The notes under the pieces were generated by a model that saw only the letters and a list, made by a program, of their open reading frames with translations, was not told where the DNA came from and made no database searches. Positions 40,638 to 50,075 of a DNA stretch of 53,202 bases are shown one piece after another. Source of the stretch: CAYQTL01 sp964420405 (GTDB lineage: Bacteria > Acidobacteriota > Thermoanaerobaculia > Thermoanaerobaculales > Sulfomarinibacteraceae). Numbering within the stretch: the stretch's first letter is position 1; every line of letters begins with the position of its first letter. Location of the stretch: positions 1-53,202 of the forward strand of contig CAYQTL010000026.1 in assembly GCA_964420405.1 (NCBI GenBank), given 5' to 3'. The translations under genes were made by a program, and so were the position numbers.

Positions 40638-42733
40638 GCGTCGCGGACGGCGCCACGCCACGGCGCCTCCGGGTCCTGGTGGTGTCCCCGATGGCCGTGT
40701 GGCCCCCGATCCACGGCGGCGGCGTGCGCATCACGAGTCTGGTGCGACGGCTCGCGGAGCGCCACGACGTGTCGCTGCTGCTCGTCGCCGGCGGCACCGA
40801 CGCGCCGGAGCACCGTGACGCGCTGGTGCCGCCCTGTCGCGAGGTGCTTGTTCATCCGGCCGGCGGGCCCGCCGACCTCGATGCCGCGGGGCGGTGGCCG
40901 GAGATGGCGCGGCCGTTCGCCAGCCGCGCCCTCGCCGACCGGATCCGCGCGTTGGTCCACGGCCGGGGGTTCGACCTCGTGCAGCTCGAGTTCACCCAGC
41001 TCGGGGGGCTGGTGGAGGCGGCGCGGCCCGCGCGGGTGGTGCTGGTCGAGCACGACCTGAGCTGGCGCTCCCATGCCCGCCGCCGGACGGTGTTCGACGC
41101 CCCCGCGACCGGGTCCGAGGAGCACGACATCGACCGCCTGGAACGTTTCGAGCTCGACGCCTGCCGCCGCGCCGACCAGGTCCACGTCATGTCCGAGGCC
41201 GACCGCCGTGAGCTGGCTCCGCGGCTCGGCGACGGCTCCGGCCGCGTCGCCGTGGTCCCCAACGGCGTCGACGTGCGCTCGTTCGTCCCGCCGTCGGGAC
41301 ACGGCGGCCGATCGGGAGTGCTGCTGCTCGGCAGCTTCCCGCACCCGCCGAACCTCGATGCCTTCGACTGGACCGTCACGGAGGTCTGGCAGGAGATCCG
41401 CCGGCGGCTGCCGAATGCCACCCTGACCGTTGCCGGAGCGCGCCCTCCCGGCCGGGTCCTCGAGGTCGACGGCCGCGACGGGATCCGGGTGGCGGGCGAG
41501 GTCGGCGACGTGCGCCCGCTGCTCACCGGCCACCGGGCGCTGCTGGTCCCGCTGCGCTCCGGATCGGGCACCCGCCTGAAGATTCTCGAGGCGATGGCCT
41601 GCGGCCTCCCGGTGGCGTCGACGACCATCGGCGCCGAGGGCCTGCCCGTCGCAGACGGCGAGCACCTGCTGGTGGCGGACACCGCCGCGGGCCTCGCCGA
41701 TGCGACCGCGAGGATCCTCGGCGACGACGGTCTGGCGGCGGCCCTCGGCGCGGCGGGACGCTCGCTGGTGGAGGATCGGTTCGAGTGGGACGGGATCGCG
41801 GATACCGTCGACGACCTGTGGAGATCGCTCTGCCGGGAAGGCCGCGGCTGGCCCGCAACCGCCGGCGGTGAGCGGCCGACGGAAGCGGCGCGCGTTGCGG
41901 TCGCGGTACCCGTGCTCGACGGTGGGTCACCCTGGCGCGAAGCGTGCGACGGCGTCGAGCGGCAGCGGCTGAACGGCGCCGTCGACCGAATCCTGGTGGA
42001 TGCCCGTGTGGCGCCGCCGGGCGGGCTCGAGCGCGACGGCTGGCGGGTCGTCCGCCCTCCCGCGGCCGGCCGGCTCGGCCCCGCCCTCGACGGGGCCGTC
42101 CGCGCGACGCGGGCGCCCGTGATCGCGTTCCTGGCGGCCGAGGCGGCGCCCACGGACGAGCGGTGGCTGGGGCACCTGCTGGCGCCTCTCGAGGCCGAAC
42201 GGGCTCCCGCCGCGGTCCAGGGTGCGGTGTGGGACCAGGCCACCGCCGGCGGCGTCCGGGTCGACCGCTCGTGGACCGCCGAGCATCGCCGCTGGCGCCG
42301 GGAGCACGGAGGATTCGATCTCGAGCTCGCGAACGCGGCGATACGCCGCGACGTCTGGGAGCGGGCGCCGTTCGGGCCGTGGGACCGGTTGGTCGGCCTG
42401 CGCTGGCAGCGCATCGCCAGCGCCTGCGGCTGGCTGATCCTGCCGTGCTGGGACGCCGCCGTCATCCGCGTGGTAGCCGGCGGCCGCGGCAGCGAGTGGC
42501 ACGAGGGCGTCCGTTGCGGCCGCGAGCTGACCGCCATGGGTCTGCGGTACACGCTCCCCGACGCCGCGTCGGACCTGCTGCGGCCGTTTCCCCTTCCCCA
42601 CCGCCGCGGCTGGCCGGCGGTGCTGCGCGCCGTGGCCCGTCGGGCCCCTGTTCTCGGTCTGGCCGTGCTGCGTCCCCTCGCCCTGCTGACCGGCTCCTCC
42701 ACCGGGCGGCGCGACTATAATGGCCGCCCATGA
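40634..42733 (+). CDS. GT4-type glycosyltransferase fused to a degenerate GT2 domain
   Basis: Protein of 699 residues, a paralogue of the 35397 product without the coiled-coil arm. The GT4 half is intact: RVLVVSPMAVWPPIHGGGVR, VVPNGVDVRSF, LVPLRSGSGTRLKILEAMAC. The second half keeps the GT2 layout but has lost key residues: LVDARVAPPG replaces the VDSGS motif, FLAAEAAPTDERWL replaces FLNQDAVPVDDDWL, and GPWDRLVGLRWQRI replaces the TMEDKKWQ acceptor motif. The second domain is therefore probably inactive. GTG start and stop overlap couples it to the upstream secreted protein. Confidence 0.85.
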   Translation: MSVADGATPRRLRVLVVSPMAVWPPIHGGGVRITSLVRRLAERHDVSLLLVAGGTDAPEHRDALVPPCREVLVHPAGGPADLDAAGRWPEMARPFASRALADRIRALVHGRGFDLVQLEFTQLGGLVEAARPARVVLVEHDLSWRSHARRRTVFDAPATGSEEHDIDRLERFELDACRRADQVHVMSEADRRELAPRLGDGSGRVAVVPNGVDVRSFVPPSGHGGRSGVLLLGSFPHPPNLDAFDWTVTEVWQEIRRRLPNATLTVAGARPPGRVLEVDGRDGIRVAGEVGDVRPLLTGHRALLVPLRSGSGTRLKILEAMACGLPVASTTIGAEGLPVADGEHLLVADTAAGLADATARILGDDGLAAALGAAGRSLVEDRFEWDGIADTVDDLWRSLCREGRGWPATAGGERPTEAARVAVAVPVLDGGSPWREACDGVERQRLNGAVDRILVDARVAPPGGLERDGWRVVRPPAAGRLGPALDGAVRATRAPVIAFLAAEAAPTDERWLGHLLAPLEAERAPAAVQGAVWDQATAGGVRVDRSWTAEHRRWRREHGGFDLELANAAIRRDVWERAPFGPWDRLVGLRWQRIASACGWLILPCWDAAVIRVVAGGRGSEWHEGVRCGRELTAMGLRYTLPDAASDLLRPFPLPHRRGWPAVLRAVARRAPVLGLAVLRPLALLTGSSTGRRDYNGRP
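42716..42721 (+). promoter_or_regulatory. Perfect TATAAT hexamer at the start of the methyltransferase gene
   Basis: TATAAT overlaps the first ATG (42720) of the methyltransferase-kinase gene and lies at the end of the upstream gene. A transcript from it would start near 42728, after that ATG, so the in-frame GTG at 42789 may be used instead. No -35 match is seen. Confidence 0.3.
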
Positions 42734-45386
42734 GGCGCGTCCCACTCCACCGCCCCCACCGGCGTCACCTCGCGAAGTCGGAGGTCGCGTGCACCGCGAT
42801 CCGGTGACCGGCATCGCCGTTCTCGACCACACCATCACCTACCGTGACGAGGCCGAGTCACGGGTCCTCGAGATCCTGGAGAGCGTCTCCGACCGCTCGT
42901 CCACCTCCGACGAGCTCGCTCGACACGTCGACGACTGGCCCACCCTGTACCACTTCTCCCGCGCCCGCGGTCGCCTCCTGCGGCCCCTCGCCCTCCGCCC
43001 GGGGATGCGGGTGCTCGACGTGGGTGCCGGCACCGGCGCCGTCGCCCGCTCGCTCGGAGAGCGCGGCGCCCGGGTGGTGGCCCTCGAGGGAAATCTCCAG
43101 CGGGCGCGGGCGGCGGCCGTCCGCTGCGCCGATCTCGACACCGTGGAGGTGGTGTGCGGCTCCTTCGACGCCTACGCGGACGACGACGGCTTCGACCTCG
43201 TTTGCTTCGTGGGCGTTCTCGAGTACGCCGGGTCGGACGCGGGCGGCGGCCTCGGCCCGGGGGCCGCGTTGAAGCGCGCCCGCGACCTGCTGCGTCCCGG
43301 CGGCGCCGTCGTGGTGGCGATCGAGAACCAGCTCGGGCTCAAGTACCTGCTGGGCTACCCCGAGGACCACCTGGGGCGGCCGTTCGCCGGCGTCGAGGGA
43401 TACCAGGGCCCGGACGGCGTCCGCACGTGGTCGCGGCGGGCGCTCGCCCGACTCCTGTCGGAGCACGGCCTGCCCGGCCAGCGCTGGCTGTACCCCTACC
43501 CGGACTACAAGCTGCCGTCGGCGATCCTCGCCGACCGCGCGTTCGACGAGCCCGACGCCGCGACCCTGGTGGACGCGCTGGTCCGCCGCCCCTCGTCGGA
43601 TGCGGCCGGGGCCCGGCCCGTAGCCTGTGACGACCGGCGCGCCCACCGGGTGTTCCTCGGTGCCGGTCTCGGCCGTGACGTCGCCAACTCGTTCCTGGTC
43701 GTCGCCTCCGCCGCCGAGCCCGCGGCGGACGGACTGGTGCCGGACGATGTCCTGGCATGGTTCTTCGGCCGCGAGCGGCTTCGGTCGTGGATGCGCTCCC
43801 GGGTCGTGGTGGCCGACGGCGACCGGCGCTCGGTCCGCACCGCCGCGGAGGCGCCCGGCGTCCCCGAGCGCCGGCGCGGCTGGCTGCGGCAGCACGCCCA
43901 GGAGGCTGACCCGTTCGCGCCCGGCCCGACGGTCGAGCAGCTCGCCCTCGCGGCGTGCGGCCGCCGGGACGTGGACGAGCTGCGGTCGGCCCTCCACGCC
44001 TGGCGGTGCTACCTCGACGGGGTCGCCGAGCCGCGCGAGCCGACCGCCGACGACCGCCACCCGTTCCTGCCCGCCGGGGCGACCCGCGCCCTCCCCGGCG
44101 ACCACCTCGACGTCTCGCTGTCGAACATCGTCGTCGCCGGCGACGGCCCGCTTCTGGTGGACCGGGAGTGGGAGGCGGCGGGCGGCGTCGATCCCGTCCT
44201 GGCGGCGCTCCGCGCCCTCTGGTACCTCGCCAACGATCTCGTGGCCGACGGCGCGACACACCCCTTCAACCCCGAGTCCAGCGCCGACGAGCTCACCCTG
44301 ACCCTCGCCGAGCTGGCCGGCGTCGACGCGTCCGAAGCCGACCTCGGCAGGCTCCGCCGGGCCGAGAGCCAGCTCCAGGCCAAGGTCTCGGGACGCGACG
44401 CCGACGCCGTCGCCGGGGAGCTCGAGTGGCTCGGCCGCCGCCACCCGCTGGACGGCACCGTGGTGCGGGCACTGCCGTTCGCGGCGCTGCAGCGACGTCT
44501 GGCGGAGGTCGGCGCCGCACCGTCCCGCGACGGAGAGCCGGAAGCCGAGCGGCTCCGCGGGCTCGAGGAGGCATTGGGACGGCTCCGGTCCGCGAATGCC
44601 GAGCTCGAGCACGCCTGCCGCCGTCACGCCGCCGACCTGGAGCGGTACAGGGAGGGCAACGCCACCCTGGAGGCGGCCGTCACGTCGCTGCGCAACGACA
44701 CCGACCAGCTCCGGAGACGGCTCGCGGAGCGGACCGCCGAGCGCGACGCGGCCCTCGAGAGGGTCGACGAGCTGCAGCGGGAGCGCGCCGGGACGGACGC
44801 GGCGCTCGGGTCGGCGCAGACCGAGACCGCCGAGCTGCGCCGACGCCTGGCTTCGCGCTCCGCGGAGCGCGACCGAGCGGTCGAGGAGTCCCACCGCCTC
44901 CGCGCCGGCAACGCGGAGCTCGAGGGAACGCTGGCGGAGCACCGGGCGGCGCTGGAGCACAGCCGACGGGAGGCCGAGGCCCTCCGCGTCGCCGTCGCAC
45001 GCCTGGAGCGTGAAGCGGATCGGAGCATCGGGGTGCTGAGCGCGACCCGCGAGGAGCTCGCGGTCCTCCGCGATGGGAGCGCCCGCCTCGACCGCGACCT
45101 CCAGGCGGCCCGCGCAGACCTCACGTCGGTCACCGCCGAAAGGGACGAGGCGCGCGCCGAGGCGGCGCAGCACGAGATCCACCGGCGGGTGGACGGCAGC
45201 CGGATCGCCGACCTCCGGTCCCAGCTCGAGGACCTCCAGCACCGGCTCGACGCCGCCGCGAACCGGATCGCCGAGCTCGAAGGCGAGGTCGGTCACTGGC
45301 GGCAGTGGCGGGCGGCGTTCGAGAGCCGGTTCCCGGTGCGGCTGTACCGGCGGCTGATCGGGCGCACGGACGACGCCGGGCGATGA
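42720..45386 (+). CDS. WbdD-like methyltransferase / kinase-like / coiled-coil protein
   Basis: Protein of 888 residues with three parts. A class I SAM methyltransferase lies at about 60-260 (VLDVGAGTGAVARSLGERGA at 98, then LVCFVGVLEYAG and LLRPGGAVVVAIENQ). A kinase-like part follows with HLDVSLSNIV (H462, D464, N469) and LLVDREWE (D481), the layout of an aminoglycoside-kinase or protein-kinase catalytic loop and metal Asp. From about 605 to 865 it is an almost unbroken coiled coil, ending in FESRFPVRLYRRLIG, a basic amphipathic helix that could touch the membrane. The order methyltransferase-kinase-coiled coil is that of WbdD, which caps O-antigen chains and measures their length. Start could be GTG 42789. 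Confidence 0.75.
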   Translation: MAAHEARPTPPPPPASPREVGGRVHRDPVTGIAVLDHTITYRDEAESRVLEILESVSDRSSTSDELARHVDDWPTLYHFSRARGRLLRPLALRPGMRVLDVGAGTGAVARSLGERGARVVALEGNLQRARAAAVRCADLDTVEVVCGSFDAYADDDGFDLVCFVGVLEYAGSDAGGGLGPGAALKRARDLLRPGGAVVVAIENQLGLKYLLGYPEDHLGRPFAGVEGYQGPDGVRTWSRRALARLLSEHGLPGQRWLYPYPDYKLPSAILADRAFDEPDAATLVDALVRRPSSDAAGARPVACDDRRAHRVFLGAGLGRDVANSFLVVASAAEPAADGLVPDDVLAWFFGRERLRSWMRSRVVVADGDRRSVRTAAEAPGVPERRRGWLRQHAQEADPFAPGPTVEQLALAACGRRDVDELRSALHAWRCYLDGVAEPREPTADDRHPFLPAGATRALPGDHLDVSLSNIVVAGDGPLLVDREWEAAGGVDPVLAALRALWYLANDLVADGATHPFNPESSADELTLTLAELAGVDASEADLGRLRRAESQLQAKVSGRDADAVAGELEWLGRRHPLDGTVVRALPFAALQRRLAEVGAAPSRDGEPEAERLRGLEEALGRLRSANAELEHACRRHAADLERYREGNATLEAAVTSLRNDTDQLRRRLAERTAERDAALERVDELQRERAGTDAALGSAQTETAELRRRLASRSAERDRAVEESHRLRAGNAELEGTLAEHRAALEHSRREAEALRVAVARLEREADRSIGVLSATREELAVLRDGSARLDRDLQAARADLTSVTAERDEARAEAAQHEIHRRVDGSRIADLRSQLEDLQHRLDAAANRIAELEGEVGHWRQWRAAFESRFPVRLYRRLIGRTDDAGR

Positions 45387-45405
45387 GCCCCCCGCCGCTC
45401 CGGCC

Positions 45406-47250
45406 GTGAGTCCCGCACTCGCCTCCGTCGTCCCTCGCACCCTTCGCTCGGGCCTCCGCGGCCTCGCACGATGGCTGCGGTACGCGACGCAGCGCGTCCG
45501 ACGAGGTCCCGCCGGCTCCCTCCGCTACGAGCCCGTCGCCGACGCCCTCACCGCCGCACCTTTCGTGGAGGTCCGCCTGCCCGCGGACGGATCGGACGCG
45601 GTGCCCGAGGCGGCGGCCGACGAGTGGTCCCGCAGCCAGACGTTGCACCGAAGCGGCGAGCTGGCGGTTGTCGGCGTCACCGCGCGGGGCGAGGTCCGGT
45701 GGCGGATCGGCACGGCGCTTTCCGACGGCCCCGCCGAGTGGTTCGCGGCGCCCGGCGGGCTGCCCGACCTCGACCCGGCACACCTGGAGTCGTGCCTCCT
45801 GGTCGCCGCTGCGGAGGCCGTCGACGGGGTGGCGATCGCCGGCGAGGCGGCGGTCGACGCCCGCTGGAACGACCTGGAAAGCGAGCGCCTCCGCCCGTAC
45901 GCGGTGTACTCCCGCAAGCGGTTCGAGACGGCCGGCCCCGACCCGGTCCCCCGGCCGGGATCGTCCGTCGCGGTCGCGAAGGTCCTCGACGGTCGCTGGG
46001 GCGGCGAGCCGGGGCGTTCCGCTGCGACGTTTCACCGCACCCGCCGAGGCGCCTACCGGACCGACCGCGACGCCGGGCCTGAGCTGGTGGTCGGTGTGCG
46101 CGACGCGGCAAGGGTCCTCGGGCGCCGGCGGCGGCCGGAGGACGGGCGGACGCCGGTGCTGGTGCTCGCCCCGTTCCTCGCCACCGGCGGCGCCGAGCAC
46201 ACGCTGTACGAGACCCTCGCCGTGCTGCGGCCGGAGCTCGACCTGACGATCGCCACCCTGGCGCCCCACGCCCCGGAGCGCGGCGACCGGCGCGACGACT
46301 TCCGGCGGCTCACCGACCGCCTGCTCTGCCTCGGCGACCTCGTCCACCCCGCGGCGATGGAGGGCATCCTGGCGTCGCTGCTCGACGTCTCGGGCGCCCG
46401 GGTCATCTACAACGCCAACGGAACGACGCTGTTCTACGAGCTGGGTCCCCGGCTCAAGCGGCGGTACCCGGACCTGCGGATCGTCGACCACCTGTACGAC
46501 CACCGCGTGGGCTACATCGAGTGGTACACGCCGGAGGTCCGGGAGTGGGTCGACGTCTGCGTCGCCGAGAACCGGCGCGTCCAGCGGACCCTCGCCGAGG
46601 AGCACGGCTGGCCGGAGGAACGGGTGCCGGTGATCTGGCCGTGCGGCCGGCCGCGGGACGCGTTCCCGAAGGGCGCACGGCGCGAGGACGTGCGGGCGCG
46701 GCTGCGCGCCGAGCTCGGCATCCCCGACGACGCGACGGTGCTGCTCACCGCAGCCCGGATGCACGAGCAGAAGCGGCCGCTCGACCTGGTGCGTCTCGCC
46801 GGGCGGGTGCGCGACCTGGAGCAGGTCCGCTTCCTGGTGGTGGGCGGTGGACCGCTGGCGGCGGACGTGGACCGCGCGATCGCGGGCTCGGACGGGCGGA
46901 TCACGCGGCTCGGATTCCGCGACGACGTCCCAGACCTGATCGTCGCGGCCGACGCCGGCTGCCTGGCGTCCGACTACGAGGGCCTGCCGGTGTTCCTGCT
47001 CGAGTGCCTCCAGGCCGGGCGGCCGTTCCTCGGCACCGACGTCGGCGACCTCGGCGACGTGCTGCGGGAGACCGGCGCCGGGATCGTGGTCGACCGGCCG
47101 GGCGACCTCGACGCCCTCGAGGCGGCGGTGCGACGGATCGCCGACCAGGAGGTCCGGCGGGAGCTCGCGTCTCGCGCCGCCGCCGCCGGCGGCCGGTTCG
47201 ACCCGGCCCGCTGCGCGGCCGCGTACCGGGCGGCGCTGCTGGGGGCGTGA
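45406..47250 (+). CDS. GT4-type glycosyltransferase with extra N-terminal domain
   Basis: Protein of 614 residues. Residues 1-240 form a domain without recognised motifs (basic start, then SLRYEPVADALTAAPFVEVR). The GT-B part starts near 250 with TPVLVLAPFLATGGAEHTLY and has VIYNANGTTLFYELGP, IVDHLYDHRVGYIEWYTPEV, LTAARMHEQKRPLDLVRLAG and SDYEGLPVFLLECLQAGRPF with the Glu-x7-Glu-type donor site. GTG start; 19 nt after the methyltransferase gene. The next gene is a paralogue of similar layout, and the stop overlaps its start. The two are likely sequential transferases on the same glycan. Confidence 0.87.
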   Translation: MSPALASVVPRTLRSGLRGLARWLRYATQRVRRGPAGSLRYEPVADALTAAPFVEVRLPADGSDAVPEAAADEWSRSQTLHRSGELAVVGVTARGEVRWRIGTALSDGPAEWFAAPGGLPDLDPAHLESCLLVAAAEAVDGVAIAGEAAVDARWNDLESERLRPYAVYSRKRFETAGPDPVPRPGSSVAVAKVLDGRWGGEPGRSAATFHRTRRGAYRTDRDAGPELVVGVRDAARVLGRRRRPEDGRTPVLVLAPFLATGGAEHTLYETLAVLRPELDLTIATLAPHAPERGDRRDDFRRLTDRLLCLGDLVHPAAMEGILASLLDVSGARVIYNANGTTLFYELGPRLKRRYPDLRIVDHLYDHRVGYIEWYTPEVREWVDVCVAENRRVQRTLAEEHGWPEERVPVIWPCGRPRDAFPKGARREDVRARLRAELGIPDDATVLLTAARMHEQKRPLDLVRLAGRVRDLEQVRFLVVGGGPLAADVDRAIAGSDGRITRLGFRDDVPDLIVAADAGCLASDYEGLPVFLLECLQAGRPFLGTDVGDLGDVLRETGAGIVVDRPGDLDALEAAVRRIADQEVRRELASRAAAAGGRFDPARCAAAYRAALLGA

Positions 47251-49061
47251 CGGTGCGGCGGCTGCTCGTCCGCGCCGCCGGGATCGCCTGGGACCTGAGC
47301 CCGGCGTGGCGGCGGCCGCTGCGGGCGGTGCGGCTCGCGCTGTCGCTGCTCCGTCACCGGATCCGGGCGGCGCGGCTCGGGGAACGGGCGCCGGTGCGCG
47401 TGCTTCATCCCCTCCGACGCGGCGCCCTTCCCGTGCCTTCGCCGGCGATCGGTGTCACCTTCGGCGACGAGGTCGCGCAGTCCCGCCGGGAGGCGTTCCT
47501 CGCCGGTCAGACGGAGCGGTCGGTCACCGGGTCGCCGGTTACCGACGCGACTCTTCTTTCCCACCTCGACGGTGACCTCGGCGCCCTGCCGCCGACACTC
47601 CTGGAGGCCCACCTCCTGGTGCACGCGGCAGTGGCGCCCGCATGGTCGGCCGCCGGCCTGACGGCGCCAGGCGACGACCCCGGGCTGCCGTCGGGACTCG
47701 TCCACCGATTTCCGGGCGCCGGTCCCGCGGCGCACCTGGCGCTGCGCTCGCCCGGAATGGATGGTGGATCCACCGCCGGCCGCATGGTCGGACACGTCAC
47801 CGACCCCGGGCGGATCGCCGGCGCGCCACCGGTGGAGGTCTGGCTGTCGACGCCCTCGGGTCCGTCGCGGGTGCCGGCCGACACGCCGCCGGGCTCGGTC
47901 GTCCGGCACCCGGTCCACCCGGTCGACCGGGTGCTTGCAGGACTGCCGCCGGTGGACGGACCGCGGACGGCCCTGCTGCTGCTGCCGTCGCTGGCGGTGG
48001 GTGGCGCCGAGCGTCTGCTGTACGACCTCCTCGCGGGTCTCCGCGACCGGTACCGGCTGCTGGTGGCAACCACCGAGCCGCACCTCGCGTCCCTCGGTCA
48101 GACCGTCGACCGGTGCCGCGAGCTGACACCCCACGTCTACACCCTCGGCGACTGGCTCCCCCGCGAGGCCCACCGCTCGGCGGTGCTCCACCTGCTGCGA
48201 CGCTGGAAGGTGGAGACGCTCGTGAGCTGGAACGGCACCGTGCTGTTCTACGACCTCGCCCCGGAGCTGGCGCGGCGGACCGACCGGCCGCGGATCGTCG
48301 CCCAGCTGTTCGACCACCGCGGCGGCTGGACCGCCCACCACGGCCCGCGGATGGTGCGCGCGATCGACGTCCACCTCGCGGTCAACACGCCGATCGCCCG
48401 GACGCTGGAGCGCGACCACGGCGTCCCGCCCGAGCGGATCGCGACCGTCCACCACGGGGTGCCGCTGCCCGAGCTGCCCGACGACACCGAGCGCGCCCGG
48501 CGACGGCGCGAGCGGCGCGCCGAGCTCGGCCTGCCCGAGGACGCCGTGGTCTTCGGGACGTTCATCCGGATGCACCGCCAGAAGCGACCGCTCGACGTGG
48601 TCCGGCTGGCGCGGCGGCTGGCCGGCGGGCGGTTCCACTTCCTGCTCGCGGGCGGCGGCCCCCTCGACGCGAGGCTCGACGCCGAGCTCGCCCGCGACCG
48701 TCCCCCGAACCTCACCCGACTGCCCATGCGGCGCGATCCCGAGCGGCTCTACGACGCGGTCGACGCCTGCCTCATGACCTCGTCGTACGAGGGCCTGCCG
48801 GTGTTCCTGCTCGACGGGCTCGCGCGGGGGATCCCGGCGGTGGCGCCGGCCGTCGGCGACGTGCCGCTGCTGCTGGCCGGCGGCGGCGGGCTGGTGGTGC
48901 GGCGGCCGGGGGATCTCGACGGCCTCGCCGCCGCGCTGCGCGCCCTCTCAGACCCGGAGGTCCGCCGCGCCGCGGGCGAACGGGGACGGGCGACGGTCGC
49001 CGGGCGCTTCTCGGTGGAGCGGTTCGTGCGCGACTGCGAGGAGGTGATCTTCCCGCCATGA
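47247..49061 (+). CDS. GT4-type glycosyltransferase, paralogue of the preceding gene
   Basis: Protein of 604 residues. It has a similar unassigned N-terminal domain (VRRLLVRAAGIAWDLSPAWR onward, to about 235), then TALLLLPSLAVGGAERLLYD, VSWNGTVLFYDLAPELARRT, QLFDHRGGWTAHHGPRMV, FIRMHRQKRPLDVVRLARRL and TSSYEGLPVFLLDGLARGIP. The GTG start overlaps the previous stop by 4 bp, with GTG 47253 as an alternative. The stop overlaps the next start (ATGA). The donor-site Glu is kept in the EGLPVFLLDG motif, but the second acidic residue is Asp where the paralogue has Glu. Confidence 0.87.
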   Translation: MTVRRLLVRAAGIAWDLSPAWRRPLRAVRLALSLLRHRIRAARLGERAPVRVLHPLRRGALPVPSPAIGVTFGDEVAQSRREAFLAGQTERSVTGSPVTDATLLSHLDGDLGALPPTLLEAHLLVHAAVAPAWSAAGLTAPGDDPGLPSGLVHRFPGAGPAAHLALRSPGMDGGSTAGRMVGHVTDPGRIAGAPPVEVWLSTPSGPSRVPADTPPGSVVRHPVHPVDRVLAGLPPVDGPRTALLLLPSLAVGGAERLLYDLLAGLRDRYRLLVATTEPHLASLGQTVDRCRELTPHVYTLGDWLPREAHRSAVLHLLRRWKVETLVSWNGTVLFYDLAPELARRTDRPRIVAQLFDHRGGWTAHHGPRMVRAIDVHLAVNTPIARTLERDHGVPPERIATVHHGVPLPELPDDTERARRRRERRAELGLPEDAVVFGTFIRMHRQKRPLDVVRLARRLAGGRFHFLLAGGGPLDARLDAELARDRPPNLTRLPMRRDPERLYDAVDACLMTSSYEGLPVFLLDGLARGIPAVAPAVGDVPLLLAGGGGLVVRRPGDLDGLAAALRALSDPEVRRAAGERGRATVAGRFSVERFVRDCEEVIFPP

Positions 49062-50026
49062 GCACGCCGGCCGTCTCCGTCGTGATGCCCGCCTACAACC
49101 ACGAAACCTACGTGGGTGAGGCGGTCGCCAGTGTGCTCGACGGACCGTGGACGGATCTCGAGCTGGTTGTGGTCGACGACGGCTCCGAAGACCGCACGGC
49201 CGAGGTGGTCGCGGCCCGCTGCGACGACGCCCGCCTGGTGCTGCTCCGGCAGTCGAACCGGGGCGCCCACGCCGCCCTCAACCGGGGCCTCGCGGCGGCG
49301 CGAGGCGAGGTCGTCCTGATCCTGGACTCCGACGACGCGTTCCTCCCCGAACGGATCGAAAGGTGCGTCGACCGCCTGCGCTCGGACGCCGGCATCGCCG
49401 TCGTCTCGTCGTGGCTCGAGGTGGTCGACGCCGGCGGCACCCCCCTTGCCATCAAGCACGGCTGGAGCGACCTGCCGCCGTGGCCGGCCCCTGCGCAGGG
49501 CCCGCGCCTCTCCGACCTCGGCGACCCGCGCCTCGCCTTGCTCGAAACGAACTTCGTCGCCACCACGTCGAACCTGGCGTTCCGGCGGTCGCTGGTGACG
49601 GAGAACGGCCTCCGGTTCCGCGACTTGCGCTACTGCCACGACTGGGACTTCCTCCTCGCCGCCTGCGCGGTCGGACGGCTGGAGCTGCTCGAGGCGCCGC
49701 TGGTGCGCTACCGGGTCCACGGCGCGAACACGATCCGGGAGGGGGAGACCGAGGCCGCCGGGCAGGGGGCGATGCGGTTCGAGATCCTGTCGACGGTGGT
49801 CCGCCACACCCCGCCGGTGCTGGCCGCAGCGGGCGGCGGCCGCGGCGACCTCGGGCGACGGTGGTGGCGCTCGGCGCCCCGCTTCGGCCGGCCCGACCTG
49901 CTCGCCGAGCTGCTCGCCGCCCGCGGCGGCGATCCCGCGCCGCCCACCGCCTACGACCGCCTCACCTCCGCCGACCACCCCTTCCGCCGCGCCGCCGAGC
50001 GCGCCCTCGCCGAGACGGAGCCGTAG
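49058..50026 (+). CDS. Family 2 glycosyltransferase
   Basis: GT-A enzyme of 322 residues. VSVVMPAYNHETYVGEAVAS, VVVDDGSEDRTAEVV and VLILDSDDAFLPERIERC carry the nucleotide and metal-binding aspartates. The acceptor site has FVATTSNLAFRRSL and YCHDWDFLLAACAV with the catalytic HDWD. A long C-terminal stretch lacks membrane helices. It is the last gene of the coupled series 45406-50026, with ATG overlapping the previous stop by 4 bp. It is followed by a repeat cluster, not another glycan gene. Confidence 0.9.
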   Translation: MSTPAVSVVMPAYNHETYVGEAVASVLDGPWTDLELVVVDDGSEDRTAEVVAARCDDARLVLLRQSNRGAHAALNRGLAAARGEVVLILDSDDAFLPERIERCVDRLRSDAGIAVVSSWLEVVDAGGTPLAIKHGWSDLPPWPAPAQGPRLSDLGDPRLALLETNFVATTSNLAFRRSLVTENGLRFRDLRYCHDWDFLLAACAVGRLELLEAPLVRYRVHGANTIREGETEAAGQGAMRFEILSTVVRHTPPVLAAAGGGRGDLGRRWWRSAPRFGRPDLLAELLAARGGDPAPPTAYDRLTSADHPFRRAAERALAETEP

Positions 50027-50075
50027 AGCCGCCCGCGCCGACATCTCGAGCGAGCGGCGTGGCCGTCAGGGCGAC

